A DNA stretch of 64,000 nt from Plasmodium malariae (lineage: Eukaryota; Apicomplexa; Aconoidasida; Haemosporida; Plasmodiidae): contig NC_041782.1 in assembly GCF_900090045.1 (NCBI RefSeq), forward strand, positions 1,237,001-1,301,000, in the 5' to 3' direction. The notes under the pieces were generated by a model, which ran no database searches, was not told the origin of the DNA, and worked only from the letters and a program-made list of their open reading frames with translations. Positions 45,901 to 55,855 of this stretch are shown in pieces; position 1 is the stretch's first letter, and every line of letters begins with the position of its first letter. Both the position numbers and the translations under genes were made by a program.

Positions 45901-48900
45901 TGGAAATATATGAACCACATGCACCATTGGAACCATTTATCAAACACAAACTTAATGTAAGTATTGATGAAAATAATTTAAATTTACTCTATTCACATAG
46001 AAATGTTCAGTACATAAATAAGTACTTTTCAAATATGTATGTCCTACTATTTAAGGTTGCTTATCTGTCCAACCAATACGATTTTTATACTTTCTTTTAC
46101 GACTTGACTGGAATTCGATTAATTGATGATATTGTTATGCAAAACTTGGATAAATTGGACGTTGAGGACCAAAAGAATATACAAAATATACACTCATTAC
46201 TCAATCAGGAATACAAGATTTCCATTGCCAAACACACCGAGCCATCCGAAAAGCTTATAAACGAAATCTCGCTCTTGGCCGCCTACATAGTCGAGTTGAC
46301 CTCGTCCTACAGAAAAAAGCTTACCCACGGCGATGTTAGCAGTGTTAGCAGAGACAGTAGAGGCGATCGGAGTACCAAGCAGGTAGCCACCTTTGCTGAA
46401 ATAAAATACTTCGTGTACGTGAACGAGTTCAAGTACGGCCATAGCAAGAAGTACACGATAAACGAGATCATTCACAGAACGTCGAAATATAACGCCCTTG
46501 TGATTAAGAAAAAGATATTGTGTTGCTCTAACTTCGTTGATGAAGTTGAAAATGCGCTTAAATTTTTTATTTTATATAAATATGTCCTTAGCGAAGACAG
46601 ATTCGTTCCTTCGAGGGAGACCAAGACGATTACCAAGGCGCATAACATAATACAGAAGCTTTTGGAACGCTCTATTCCTTGCATCGATTACATGTGCGAA
46701 GAGGGTAGCAGTAGTGATAGTAGCACTTCCGAGGGTGCTGGTGCTGGCATATCTACCCTAAGTGAGCTGAACCGCATGGTATATATTCTAATGGACCGAT
46801 CCGGATACGTTTCTAGAAAAATACCGACGTCTTACATAGACCTTAAGTGCATCAACTTGGACATGGCGAACTACTATGAGAGCATAATTACCTCATTCAA
46901 AACAACATTTGATCTATATGGAGCATTGGTAACTATAACTATGAACAAGTTGTTACCTGATATAAGTATTCGAATAGGAAAAGAGATGGATAATTACTTA
47001 GTATACTTTTTGTTCAGAAATTTATCGGTACCATTTATGGGTAAAACACATAGAACAGAAACGCTAGAGTTAAGAAGATTATTGTTGTTAAGAAGTGATC
47101 CTATTGATTTGGACAAAGATCATGTAATGTTCAATATGTACGTAGATAGTGTAGATGGAAACTCTCTTTTTATGTTAGAAAAAATTATTTTTGTATCAAA
47201 GGGAGGTGATAAATTAGTAAAAGAAGTAAATGTAGAATATGAAACGTTTTTTGTTCATCCCCATAATATGATATCAAAAGAGGCATTGACAAATAAACAT
47301 ATTAGTGCATACGAAAAGTATTATAATAAAGTAGTAGGGTGTGATCATTATAATAATGGATTACAAGTATGTGCTTATCATCCAGCATATGACTATGAAG
47401 GGTTCACTCCATTCTATGTATCCTATTTAGAAAACAATCAAAGAAAAGATATATTATTTAAAAAAAATGAAGATATAGCAAACTTGATTAGCAATGGTCC
47501 GGTAACGTTATCTAAACGATATAACATACAGGTAGGAGGAGACCGTATGTTAGTTGATATATATAATTCTGTTCAAATTATAGCACACGAAATTGTATCC
47601 TCTATAGGGATAAATAATTTCGATAGCAATTTTTGTGGTACCTTACAACTAAATAACGGTCATTTACATACACCTAATGACAAAGATTCATTAATATCTA
47701 ACATTTTTTACGACACGACTTATTGCTTAAATAAAGGTGCAGTATTTAGAAAAATTCTAGAAGTTTGCAAATTTAGAAAAGAAGAACTAGAGCGCTTATT
47801 TTCCATTGAAGAAAGTAATATATTACCATATCATCTGAACGAGAATTTTGCAAAATTGTTGACTCAGAAGGAATTGCTAGGCTTAATCTTTTACTTTATC
47901 TCTGTACCTCCTCAAGTGAACCAAATCGTAAGGGGAAACCTTATAAACTTGGAAATTTCGGAGCTTGTCAAATCCGGTAAACAGGGTGGTTATGATATAA
48001 GCAGCATAGTCGAGATTGAGAATAACGGATCAGTGAATATAGAAAGGAGCTACTTAACAAATGTAAACAAACATACTTTAGCCGCATTTAATACAGCATT
48101 TTACACACAGTTGATAGAACATATACAAAAATCAAATAAAAATAGTAATCATGTGTTAGTAGCTGATCCGAGTGCTGTACAGAATTACATGCAGAACTAC
48201 ATTAACAGCAACAATTCATGTAATAGTTTGATCTTTACCAACAGTGGACCTCTATCCCTACCGGAGGATGTCCTAACTTATAACAACCCCAGTTTTTCAT
48301 TTATAGATGATAAAATATATATAAAGAAAAAACCAGACACATACTATGCCTTTAATAATTTTTTTTTATATGAAGGACAAAACTATTTAAAGGAGAAGTA
48401 CCTAAGTGCTATACTTGTTTTATCCCCATACAAATTTGCATCAATCAATGATGTTATTTATATAGATATAATAGCCAACTCTTTCGACAATAAAAATCAG
48501 TTCGTACTGAATTGTTACCCACGTAGAAAATATAATACTTCTTTTTTTGAAAAAGCATATAATATACAGCCCAAATCGGTGTATTTTGTTTGTAAGAATT
48601 TGGCAGTTATGTACCTAAAGAATGGCCTGTATGAGTTCAACAGGTATTTGATTCAGTATAGAGAAGGGGGTAGTAGCAGCAGCAATGGAAAGGGGATCCA
48701 GGTGTACGAAAATATGCCCGTAAGACCCATATATGAAGTAAAAAATAATAATATAATAGTGCCAAATAGGGAAGATGTGCATATAGAACTACAGCGTGTA
48801 AACAATAGAAATAGTACAAATATAATTGAATATTTAATACATGTAAAGGGACCAGTTTCTCTACATTTAGATCCATATGTTGTAGTTAAACCAATATTTA

Positions 48901-51900
48901 CACGTACTTCTTATCTATATAACACAAAAATTCATATTACTGATGATTATTTAACTTATATGTATCCTAGGAAACTAAAATATTCTGAGTTTATAAAATT
49001 GCCCATGAGCAAAGATCTTTTTAAAGATAAAACCTTAACATTACTGACTGTGAAGAAGAGTACGAGTAAAAACAACTTCACATACAATATTTACTCTTTA
49101 GCTGTTGTCAAGTCGCTCAACCTAACAAGTATAATAGTAAAGGACCTATTCAACAATGAATTTGTAATAAATGTAGACGAGGAGAAAGTGGTACGCGAGG
49201 GTGGAGTAAACACAGTACCAGAAGTAGCGCAGAAAGAGAAGGAAGAAAGTAGGAAAGAAGTTTCTCCCACTTTCCCCAAACCGGTAGATGCGGACAAAAA
49301 GGATAACCCGTTGGCGGAAAACCATACTGATGGCAATTATGATGATAATGATGATGATAAAAAAAAGAAAAAGGCCTGTGGTGCGTTCTTCATCTCCATA
49401 GAAAGTAGCGACTTCGACAATGGAAAAGGCAGCGGCAGTAGCAATGATAGAAGTATACCTACTTTCCAGGAACAGTACTTTTTCATGGTATTTTCTACGT
49501 GTGTAATCCGCGAAGGACTTGCGTCGCTAACCATTTCTGGGAACAGGTATCATTTCGATGTAGAAGCAAAGCATTTAATGAATGAAAACATATTCAATGA
49601 GATATACAAGAAAATAAATGACGAAGTGAAGTTATATAATGGTAGATACATTGTAAGTATAACAAGGACTGCATTTAGAAATGAACTCATGCCAGAAGTC
49701 TCAGAAGGAGAAAAAAAAATTATCGTGCAACGAGTAAACAAGGACGGTACATTGTACATAAAGCATAATATATACGGTATAGGAAATGAAAAAAATGGAT
49801 TCCATGTAGATATTTTTTCAAAAAATAAGGACTTAGTACCAGCAACCAAAGAGAGAGAAGCGACAAAACCGTCTGTAAAAGCACCAGTTACAAATGAAAA
49901 CAGGGGTGTGGAAACAAAGCCAAAGGATAGAACACCCTACCCTGTTACAGAAGCAGTAGTAGATCCAAAATCTAAGCCGAAGTTGGATCCAGCGAAAAAG
50001 GACAATACTAATACATCAATTATTCAAAGAAATTATATGAGAACGGTTCAATACATGATTAACATAGAAGGGACAACTACTACTGTAGCAGAAGTAGACA
50101 AACCATACATAAAACGATATATAATGATAACAAATTTATTATATTCTAGTAATTATAAAATAAACGTTATTAATGGAAATTATACTGGTATATGTGAATA
50201 TGGGTTTTGTTATACAGATGAAGAATTTTTGGAAAATTTAATAGATGACAGAGAGATAGTAAATGGTACATTTAAAGTATCTATTGAGAAACATGTATTC
50301 TTAACAAAATATGATGAGAGTGAACCTCGATCTGAATCGAAAATACGTAGAGATATAGTCAAACATAGCAACCTTGTATGTTTGGTAAAAAAAGAATTCA
50401 GTTTGACTATCGATGGGTTGAGTTTAGAAAGAACTGTGGAATCGAAATATGCACAAATGGAAAAGGAGAAGGAGACGACTACGAGAAAGAGGTCTTATTA
50501 TGCACCTACTAGGAAAGAACAAAAGCAAGTGGTACAACTAGATAATGATTCTCTAAACAGTAGGGATATAGTAGAATGGTGTACATACAAAGAATGGAAT
50601 GTAGATTTAAGTAACGTAAATAAGCATAATGTAAAACTGATGGACAAAGCAAAAGAGTCTAGAACTAGTAGTGTATCTGAAGAGTTCAAATCTACGGTGG
50701 AAGGCAGAAGAATGTATCATCCTTTAGATAATGTGCCATATGATGAAATTATCACGCAGTATATTGACAATGATATTAATCTCTTCGAGGGAAGTACAGG
50801 TGGTGGTGTTGGTAATTCTAAGTACATTGTACAATTTGACAATATAAGGAATTACAGAATATTAAGAATTGGGGAAAGGAAAAAGAGCTACCAAGCTGGT
50901 AACAGGGGGCATGATGGTCATGTTGGTTCTACTGAAAACACCCAAAATTTCAACCATGATGAAAAACATTTTGCAGAGTTTTTCAAATTATTAAATAACA
51001 AACCGATGAATGAATTATACTTTTTGCAAATGGTAACTGAGAGAAACGCATTATTAGAGAGTAATAACGATATAGTATTAAATAGTTCACCTATATATCT
51101 TAATAGTAGTAGTAATAGCTCAACATATAAGGATGAAGGGAAAGGACAGAATGACCAATTTTTAGTTGAAATAATAGGAAGTGACGAAAATGATACGGGA
51201 ATGTTATATACCGAAATGTTTATTGTCCATGGGTACTATTTAGACGAAGGAACATACTACATAGAACTTTCAAGGGGAATATATACAATTACACATGATT
51301 CTGTCGGACATAAAAACATTAATGTAAGCGATATTGAAAACTTGGTAAATATGTCCGGAAGGAAATTAGACGACGACTCATATGAAATATATGTGGAGCG
51401 GGTTTTAGCAGTTCCTAATGCGCAAGATGCTCTAGTTGGTACAGGTGATGGAAAGGATGAAAGAGTAGGAACAGTTAGAAGAGTTGATGACAAAGAGGAT
51501 GGACTAATTTTCGATAATATAAGGAAAGATTTGGATTCAACTTTGGATAGAGAGGATTCAAACAAAAGGAGAAAAACTGAATTCCATGAAATTATTCCAG
51601 ATCGAGAAAGAGAAGTTCATTTTAGATCTTATATTCACTTACATAATGATGGACATGGTAACAGATGCTCATTTAGTAAAATTATAGATGGAAAGGGAAA
51701 GGGAATAGCAGAAGGTAAATATTTCGTAAATGTATTGAATGGGTCCTACAATACAACCATTGTGCGAGGTCCCAAAATAGATAATTACTATATAAAGCTA
51801 CTCTTGAATAAGACATGGACCTATGAAGATAATATTAGATCTGAATTTTATATTGACATTTTTATATATGATGACAAGAAAGGGGGAAACATAGCAGATA

Positions 51901-52811
51901 GTAATAATCATCTAGAATATGATGATTATTATGTTTCCATAAAACCATTAAGTTCTGATAATAAAGATATAGCAAATGAAAGAAATGTTGAATATGTAAA
52001 AATCCAGGGAGCTGGTATACGGCCTGGGGTGTATGAAATAGAAATGTCAGACAATAAATACAATGGAAAAGATGAACAAGGTAATGTAATGGATAGAAAT
52101 TTTGCAAAAAATATTATGCTCTTATGTTATGAGAGGGCCAAAAATGGGAGATATCATGTAGTCATTATGGACCCCAAGAAGAGCGATTCTGAAGCAGTCA
52201 ACAAGAACAGCGGCGTAGGCGATGGTGATGGTCTACCAGCCGATACTGTATTAACAAAAGAAATAAGCAAAACTGTTATGGTACAAAAAATGTACAATAC
52301 AAAATGGAATAATGGACTACTAACTTTGGATGTAAAATTCACTCAAGAAGGTAATATACAAGATGGTATATACAATGTCTACGTGTTTGCAGATGGAACA
52401 CAAAAATTTACAAAGATGATTGCAGGTCGAATGACTGAGTTCGAAGCCAAAGAGTTGCAAACGGCGCTCAAACCATATTTAGAATCTGGCATTTTTGAAA
52501 TTCAAATAGTGGAAAATAAGTTAAAAGAGAAGGTTTCAAGAACGGATAGGCTTCACCGTAGCACTATCAGTGGGCGACCATACGATGGAACATCCAGTGT
52601 TACCTCACATCCTACAACGAGCTATGATCATCAGTCTAACAACAGCCATATATCATCTTTAAAGCGCTCTTTATTCCCACCAACAGATGAGGATAGAGTT
52701 ATGACTCATTATCAAGATAAGGATGAAAATCGAAGCCTTAACATTTTTCATTGCTCTTCATTTAAATCAAGCAACTGCAGAAATATTTTTAAAAACCAAA
52801 AAATTGATTAG
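42942..52811 (+). CDS. CAP380: Oocyst capsule protein Cap380
   Basis: Single exon of 3289 residues, about 380 kDa, identified by size, secretory start, overall character and neighbours (nicotinamidase, CCT5). In rodent malaria Cap380 is a component of the oocyst capsule, essential for oocyst survival in the mosquito. Residues 1-20 (MHRINIFYVLFVGLLGMVHS) are a signal peptide; no other strong membrane segment is visible, consistent with an extracellular structural protein. Cysteines are scattered. Residues ~2075-2165, ~2265-2350 and ~2460-2690 contain charged low-complexity linkers. From ~2175 to the end at least six degenerate modules of 70-90 residues share a G-x-Y-x-V-x-I beta-strand pattern. 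The stretch 46195-46905 (~1085-1320) has distinctly higher GC and different codon use. The identification rests on recall, not on a search. Confidence 0.88.
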   Translation: MHRINIFYVLFVGLLGMVHSSLYKDLLMGFPYGDEYDNMVKEPRHSIFKNKRFNLDINSFGNTCILNYKEVCETANYSINVNHGISDHEIKVMLVQKESSDIISVHTLTGKFSIDGNVSFLFNNIPSLHYNIILEVADLIHNTDYDIGVNCYCEECSDNVREIDLSLMDNQIIHKVRSDSKNKLTFPQKPFVNGQYLFSKYLFFHSEINLKTVENYDQLYNNYYELVTPCSGLIMTHSEQYNINYDMSSVHCYHVYLVNKFMKKINSNGGDNGKKDNLKFVTPVYIQFDKKEENFERMIDIIHDYTIPSLPLKYENSYYVPRETNVRGSLVRINTSGIFSLSKYIYKNNRDNRMEYVHMFRIFFQLFKKFNNISDEQMLQYTTGLHLQRHVLSSAYYEKLGDTIYAEELAVLLNSLAFEFNADAIGLNRNVLMIDEKQFVSKYGNASYAHILYDQLVLKQSQGVCLLIVESIAHELSSYINNKLKKTHKTICNTLRRSNSYSNITTMFYTYELDCNMTLFYKEHYVDEDIMIRQLITNKTLLEDVQVELLYEDIFEYVLIMHATIDKRVVQNLKTYVSKYINNDSMITITVVGRKSDRTEANIDVELKKITFSINCAENCTNSNPILIEHNYDYVFISTICVENSNLRTICFPQDGFSYIFDTRLLRVHMISINPYPEPVLTVDVHRTIVENLYCVLFTNPNMIPHENALVSYRDSVCKEYLNRCKLLTTKIFIKNVVAPASIFGVKDKLKLSFSTHFDEKHEEMIQIIYYSKGNTINEHSYIVTHYSDSLYVNEQMNKIVGQRKRDQFKLSSGEVVNNMLIDDDNFYKSISSFHEKEYNIDIYHTTDKYTLIQTTKWNGNDLSLYPFGEISINYEKIKTNVFMKFLHNYIYYYNKKEKYDMATFSPYFVNVSPYNYECLGAYAYLMNKFNILVNDSLNCEALHIIIEVLLKANLGKYFIHNKNKIHLNFYKHPGGDAHTVFDMVYMEIYEPHAPLEPFIKHKLNVSIDENNLNLLYSHRNVQYINKYFSNMYVLLFKVAYLSNQYDFYTFFYDLTGIRLIDDIVMQNLDKLDVEDQKNIQNIHSLLNQEYKISIAKHTEPSEKLINEISLLAAYIVELTSSYRKKLTHGDVSSVSRDSRGDRSTKQVATFAEIKYFVYVNEFKYGHSKKYTINEIIHRTSKYNALVIKKKILCCSNFVDEVENALKFFILYKYVLSEDRFVPSRETKTITKAHNIIQKLLERSIPCIDYMCEEGSSSDSSTSEGAGAGISTLSELNRMVYILMDRSGYVSRKIPTSYIDLKCINLDMANYYESIITSFKTTFDLYGALVTITMNKLLPDISIRIGKEMDNYLVYFLFRNLSVPFMGKTHRTETLELRRLLLLRSDPIDLDKDHVMFNMYVDSVDGNSLFMLEKIIFVSKGGDKLVKEVNVEYETFFVHPHNMISKEALTNKHISAYEKYYNKVVGCDHYNNGLQVCAYHPAYDYEGFTPFYVSYLENNQRKDILFKKNEDIANLISNGPVTLSKRYNIQVGGDRMLVDIYNSVQIIAHEIVSSIGINNFDSNFCGTLQLNNGHLHTPNDKDSLISNIFYDTTYCLNKGAVFRKILEVCKFRKEELERLFSIEESNILPYHLNENFAKLLTQKELLGLIFYFISVPPQVNQIVRGNLINLEISELVKSGKQGGYDISSIVEIENNGSVNIERSYLTNVNKHTLAAFNTAFYTQLIEHIQKSNKNSNHVLVADPSAVQNYMQNYINSNNSCNSLIFTNSGPLSLPEDVLTYNNPSFSFIDDKIYIKKKPDTYYAFNNFFLYEGQNYLKEKYLSAILVLSPYKFASINDVIYIDIIANSFDNKNQFVLNCYPRRKYNTSFFEKAYNIQPKSVYFVCKNLAVMYLKNGLYEFNRYLIQYREGGSSSSNGKGIQVYENMPVRPIYEVKNNNIIVPNREDVHIELQRVNNRNSTNIIEYLIHVKGPVSLHLDPYVVVKPIFTRTSYLYNTKIHITDDYLTYMYPRKLKYSEFIKLPMSKDLFKDKTLTLLTVKKSTSKNNFTYNIYSLAVVKSLNLTSIIVKDLFNNEFVINVDEEKVVREGGVNTVPEVAQKEKEESRKEVSPTFPKPVDADKKDNPLAENHTDGNYDDNDDDKKKKKACGAFFISIESSDFDNGKGSGSSNDRSIPTFQEQYFFMVFSTCVIREGLASLTISGNRYHFDVEAKHLMNENIFNEIYKKINDEVKLYNGRYIVSITRTAFRNELMPEVSEGEKKIIVQRVNKDGTLYIKHNIYGIGNEKNGFHVDIFSKNKDLVPATKEREATKPSVKAPVTNENRGVETKPKDRTPYPVTEAVVDPKSKPKLDPAKKDNTNTSIIQRNYMRTVQYMINIEGTTTTVAEVDKPYIKRYIMITNLLYSSNYKINVINGNYTGICEYGFCYTDEEFLENLIDDREIVNGTFKVSIEKHVFLTKYDESEPRSESKIRRDIVKHSNLVCLVKKEFSLTIDGLSLERTVESKYAQMEKEKETTTRKRSYYAPTRKEQKQVVQLDNDSLNSRDIVEWCTYKEWNVDLSNVNKHNVKLMDKAKESRTSSVSEEFKSTVEGRRMYHPLDNVPYDEIITQYIDNDINLFEGSTGGGVGNSKYIVQFDNIRNYRILRIGERKKSYQAGNRGHDGHVGSTENTQNFNHDEKHFAEFFKLLNNKPMNELYFLQMVTERNALLESNNDIVLNSSPIYLNSSSNSSTYKDEGKGQNDQFLVEIIGSDENDTGMLYTEMFIVHGYYLDEGTYYIELSRGIYTITHDSVGHKNINVSDIENLVNMSGRKLDDDSYEIYVERVLAVPNAQDALVGTGDGKDERVGTVRRVDDKEDGLIFDNIRKDLDSTLDREDSNKRRKTEFHEIIPDREREVHFRSYIHLHNDGHGNRCSFSKIIDGKGKGIAEGKYFVNVLNGSYNTTIVRGPKIDNYYIKLLLNKTWTYEDNIRSEFYIDIFIYDDKKGGNIADSNNHLEYDDYYVSIKPLSSDNKDIANERNVEYVKIQGAGIRPGVYEIEMSDNKYNGKDEQGNVMDRNFAKNIMLLCYERAKNGRYHVVIMDPKKSDSEAVNKNSGVGDGDGLPADTVLTKEISKTVMVQKMYNTKWNNGLLTLDVKFTQEGNIQDGIYNVYVFADGTQKFTKMIAGRMTEFEAKELQTALKPYLESGIFEIQIVENKLKEKVSRTDRLHRSTISGRPYDGTSSVTSHPTTSYDHQSNNSHISSLKRSLFPPTDEDRVMTHYQDKDENRSLNIFHCSSFKSSNCRNIFKNQKID

Positions 52812-53096
52812 ACTCTTCAGGTCCGTTACAACGTTGGTTTATTCGTACTTTTAAAAGAAAGCATTTATTTTGTTTGTACAAGTACACGGAGAAGGGGGGT
52901 GGACCACACTTACTACATATATATGCATAGAAAGTTAACTATATGTATATTGTTCACTATGTGAATTCTTTTATTTTAATTTGATAGCATTTTTGAATTT
53001 TATATGATTTAACTGTATGTCGAATGTACGGATAAATAGATACGTACAGGCATACATAGTTATGCCTATAGTTGTATACATACTTACATATACGCT

Positions 53097-53131
<35 letters not shown>

Positions 53132-54247
53132 CATATTACACACACACATCCCTATTCTCCCAGTCGTTAAGCATCTGTTGAGCAGCTGCTACCCACTTGC
53201 TGCATTATTATTTTTTTCAAGTATTTAATATAGACTTATATGTACGTGCCTATTTTCACCCACGTTGTATACATGTACACATTAATTTTTTATCGAAATT
53301 CATTTCATATTTATGTACATATTTTAGCAAATTTTTACTACAAAATTAATCCAAATAAAAAAAAAAAAATTTTATTTCTTTCAAAATTAGAAAATTTACA
53401 CGCATATTCGTGGTGTCATTTGGATGTACCATTATGGGTTTAAGAATGCACTACAAGAAACAAAAAAAAAAAATATTGAACGCAGTTGTGAAATTTAAAT
53501 TTGCTAATTTATACTAATGTACGTTTCTTTCTGGCATGAACATATTCACAGAAAATAGAGTTGGTGTCGATATTATGTTAATACCTATATGAGATATTAA
53601 TTTACCGGGCCTTTCATACATGATATAAAAAATATATTATATATTTTTTTTTTCGATTTACTTTATAGAAAGTCTTTTTTTTTTTTTTTTTTTTTGTGGT
53701 AAAAAGGGCTTAGTAAATGGATATATATAAATATATAAATACCTACATACGTGTAATACGTATATTTGCGCGCGTGTAATTTTATGATTATTTGTTAACA
53801 GCGAGGTTGCGTTGAATGTCTTTTTGTAACAAAGGGGAGTGTAAAAAGTGTAAAAAATGTTAAAGTATAAAAAGTATAATAAATAAATAACGTATAAAAA
53901 ATGTAAAAAAATTTTTTAAATGGTAGATAGCATGATTAATAGGAAAAATTTGGTTAATAAATAAGCAAGTATATATTTCTATCTCATGCATGAAAGTGTG
54001 AATTGTTGAATGAGGCAGAACATCCCAGTTTAGAGCAACGTATGTGCACCAAACTGAACGAAATAACATGAAGAAGAGATATATGAATGCAAACGCGCAA
54101 CGTGGTAAAAAATATAGACACAATAAAATGGTGGATTATTTTACATCAATAGAAATAAAAAGGGGATGTAAAAATATATTGTCAACAATGGTTATAATGC
54201 ACATGTGTCGTAATTTCATATATATATATATATATGTATATGTACCA
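52812..54247. other. Convergent intergenic region
   Basis: 1.4 kb between the 3' ends of Cap380 and CCT5. It contains a (TA)n tract at 53101-53129, poly(T) at 53674-53694, and no supported gene. Confidence 0.6.
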
Positions 54248-55855
54248 TTAATTAAAGTCGTTTGGTGCAATTACATCGTCAATTTTTAGTATCATTTTAA
54301 CAACTTGAGTAGCCAAAGAAAATTGATTATATTTTGAATTGAATGTTTCGAAAATTCCTTTTTCTATCATATCATCAACTTTGTAATTTAGACTGTCAAT
54401 ACCTAGATTTTTTTTTTTCTCTTGAATAATTTTTGTTTTAATTTCTGAAATGATATCAATACTATTTAATCCCATATTATTGCATAAGTTAATAGGTATT
54501 GATAATAATGCATTTCCAAAAGCTCTAATAGCATATTGTTCTATCCCTTTACATTTATCAGCAACATTTTCTATTTCTAATGCAGCATAAATTTCACTTG
54601 ATCCACCTCCAGGTAATATTCGATTATCTCTTATTAAATTACGAACAGAACAAAGTGCATCATGTACACTTCTTTCACATTCTTCTATCATCATTTGATT
54701 ACCCCCTCTCAACAGAATGGTAATAGCTTTTGTATTAGAACAGCCTTCAATATAAACCATAGGGTTATTAACAGTACCATGACTAATTTCTCTAATAACT
54801 TCTGCTTTTCCTAATTTCGATTCATGTATATCTTCAAATCTTGGGATAATTTTTCCTCCTGTAGCTATAGCAATTAATTCCATTTCTACTCCTCCTACCC
54901 ATCTAATAGCAGGAATATTTTCTTTTAGTAATAAATAATTTGCTTCATCATCAAATCCCCATTGACATATAACAAAGTTAGCTCCTGCTTTTTTTAAAGA
55001 ATCTACCATATCATAGAAATATTTTTTTTCTATAGCTTGTAAATCTCTATATGCCTCTACATTAGTTATATTTAATTTATGTTTTATTTTGGGTTTGGGT
55101 GGTTCAAATGGACATGTTAAAATAGCTATTTTCGCATTTCTAACTTCTTTACACATTTGTGAATGAGATAATTCTTTATTTAAAACGATACCCTTAATTA
55201 ATGTTGATTCTTCCAACAGTCCACCAGTTTTTCCTTCAATTTTTATTAAATCAAATCGCACATCTTTTCTTTTCATATCTGCTACGGACAAAACTGCATC
55301 AACTACTATATTTGATAATAAATCTTTTTTGCTAGATACTATTTTTGAACTTAAGGAAGTACTAGCTAATTTTTTTAAAATCTCATGATCACTACCTTCA
55401 ATATCAACAGTTATAGCTATATCTTCAATTGCTTTTAATGCTATGTTGCAAGCATTTTCAAAACCGTCTGCAATTCTCAAAGGATGTATACCCTTGTCAA
55501 TTAATGCATAAGCTTCTTCTAATAAAACACCTGCTATGATAACTACCCCTGTTGTTCCATCTCCTATTTCATTATCTTGACTTTTTGATAACTCTACTAA
55601 CAATTTTGCACATTCATGCTGCACATCTATTTTTTCTAATATAGTTGCTCCATCATTCGTTACAGTAACATTGTTATCTTCACTTACAATAATTTTGTCC
55701 ATTCCTCTAGGACCTATAGAGCTTTTCAATATGTCCGCCACTACCTTTGCTGCTAAGATATTGCTTTTGTGCGCTTCTATTCCCTTAATCCTTTTTTTCT
55801 CTTCTTCCTTCAGTATAACAAAGGGTTGCCCGTATTCATCTATTGCAATGTTCAT
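54248..55855 (-). CDS. CCT5: T-complex protein 1 subunit epsilon (CCT5)
   Basis: One of eight paralogous subunits of the cytosolic chaperonin TRiC/CCT, which folds actin, tubulin and other proteins by ATP-driven cycles. A single exon of 535 residues, the normal length. The N-terminus NIAIDEYGQPFVILKEEEKK is the epsilon signature (AFDEYGRPF in animals). ATP-binding motifs follow: SSIGPRGMDK (45-54), TVTNDGATIL (64-73) and GDGTTG (98-103). Also seen are GIHPLRIADGFE, the apical-domain GGVEMELIAIATGGKI region, the RGGNQMMIEECERSVHDALC segment and LPGGGSSEIYAA. Coding GC is raised, as for a highly expressed gene. A 58-bp tandem repeat lies just upstream in the leader. Confidence 0.98.
   Translation of the reverse strand: MNIAIDEYGQPFVILKEEEKKRIKGIEAHKSNILAAKVVADILKSSIGPRGMDKIIVSEDNNVTVTNDGATILEKIDVQHECAKLLVELSKSQDNEIGDGTTGVVIIAGVLLEEAYALIDKGIHPLRIADGFENACNIALKAIEDIAITVDIEGSDHEILKKLASTSLSSKIVSSKKDLLSNIVVDAVLSVADMKRKDVRFDLIKIEGKTGGLLEESTLIKGIVLNKELSHSQMCKEVRNAKIAILTCPFEPPKPKIKHKLNITNVEAYRDLQAIEKKYFYDMVDSLKKAGANFVICQWGFDDEANYLLLKENIPAIRWVGGVEMELIAIATGGKIIPRFEDIHESKLGKAEVIREISHGTVNNPMVYIEGCSNTKAITILLRGGNQMMIEECERSVHDALCSVRNLIRDNRILPGGGSSEIYAALEIENVADKCKGIEQYAIRAFGNALLSIPINLCNNMGLNSIDIISEIKTKIIQEKKKNLGIDSLNYKVDDMIEKGIFETFNSKYNQFSLATQVVKMILKIDDVIAPNDFN

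Noticed and set aside
42942..52811. Antisense open frames of 60-102 codons within Cap380
   Set aside because: They lie opposite a well-supported coding frame and have no independent features; frames opposite the GC-rich island are longer only because stops are rarer there.
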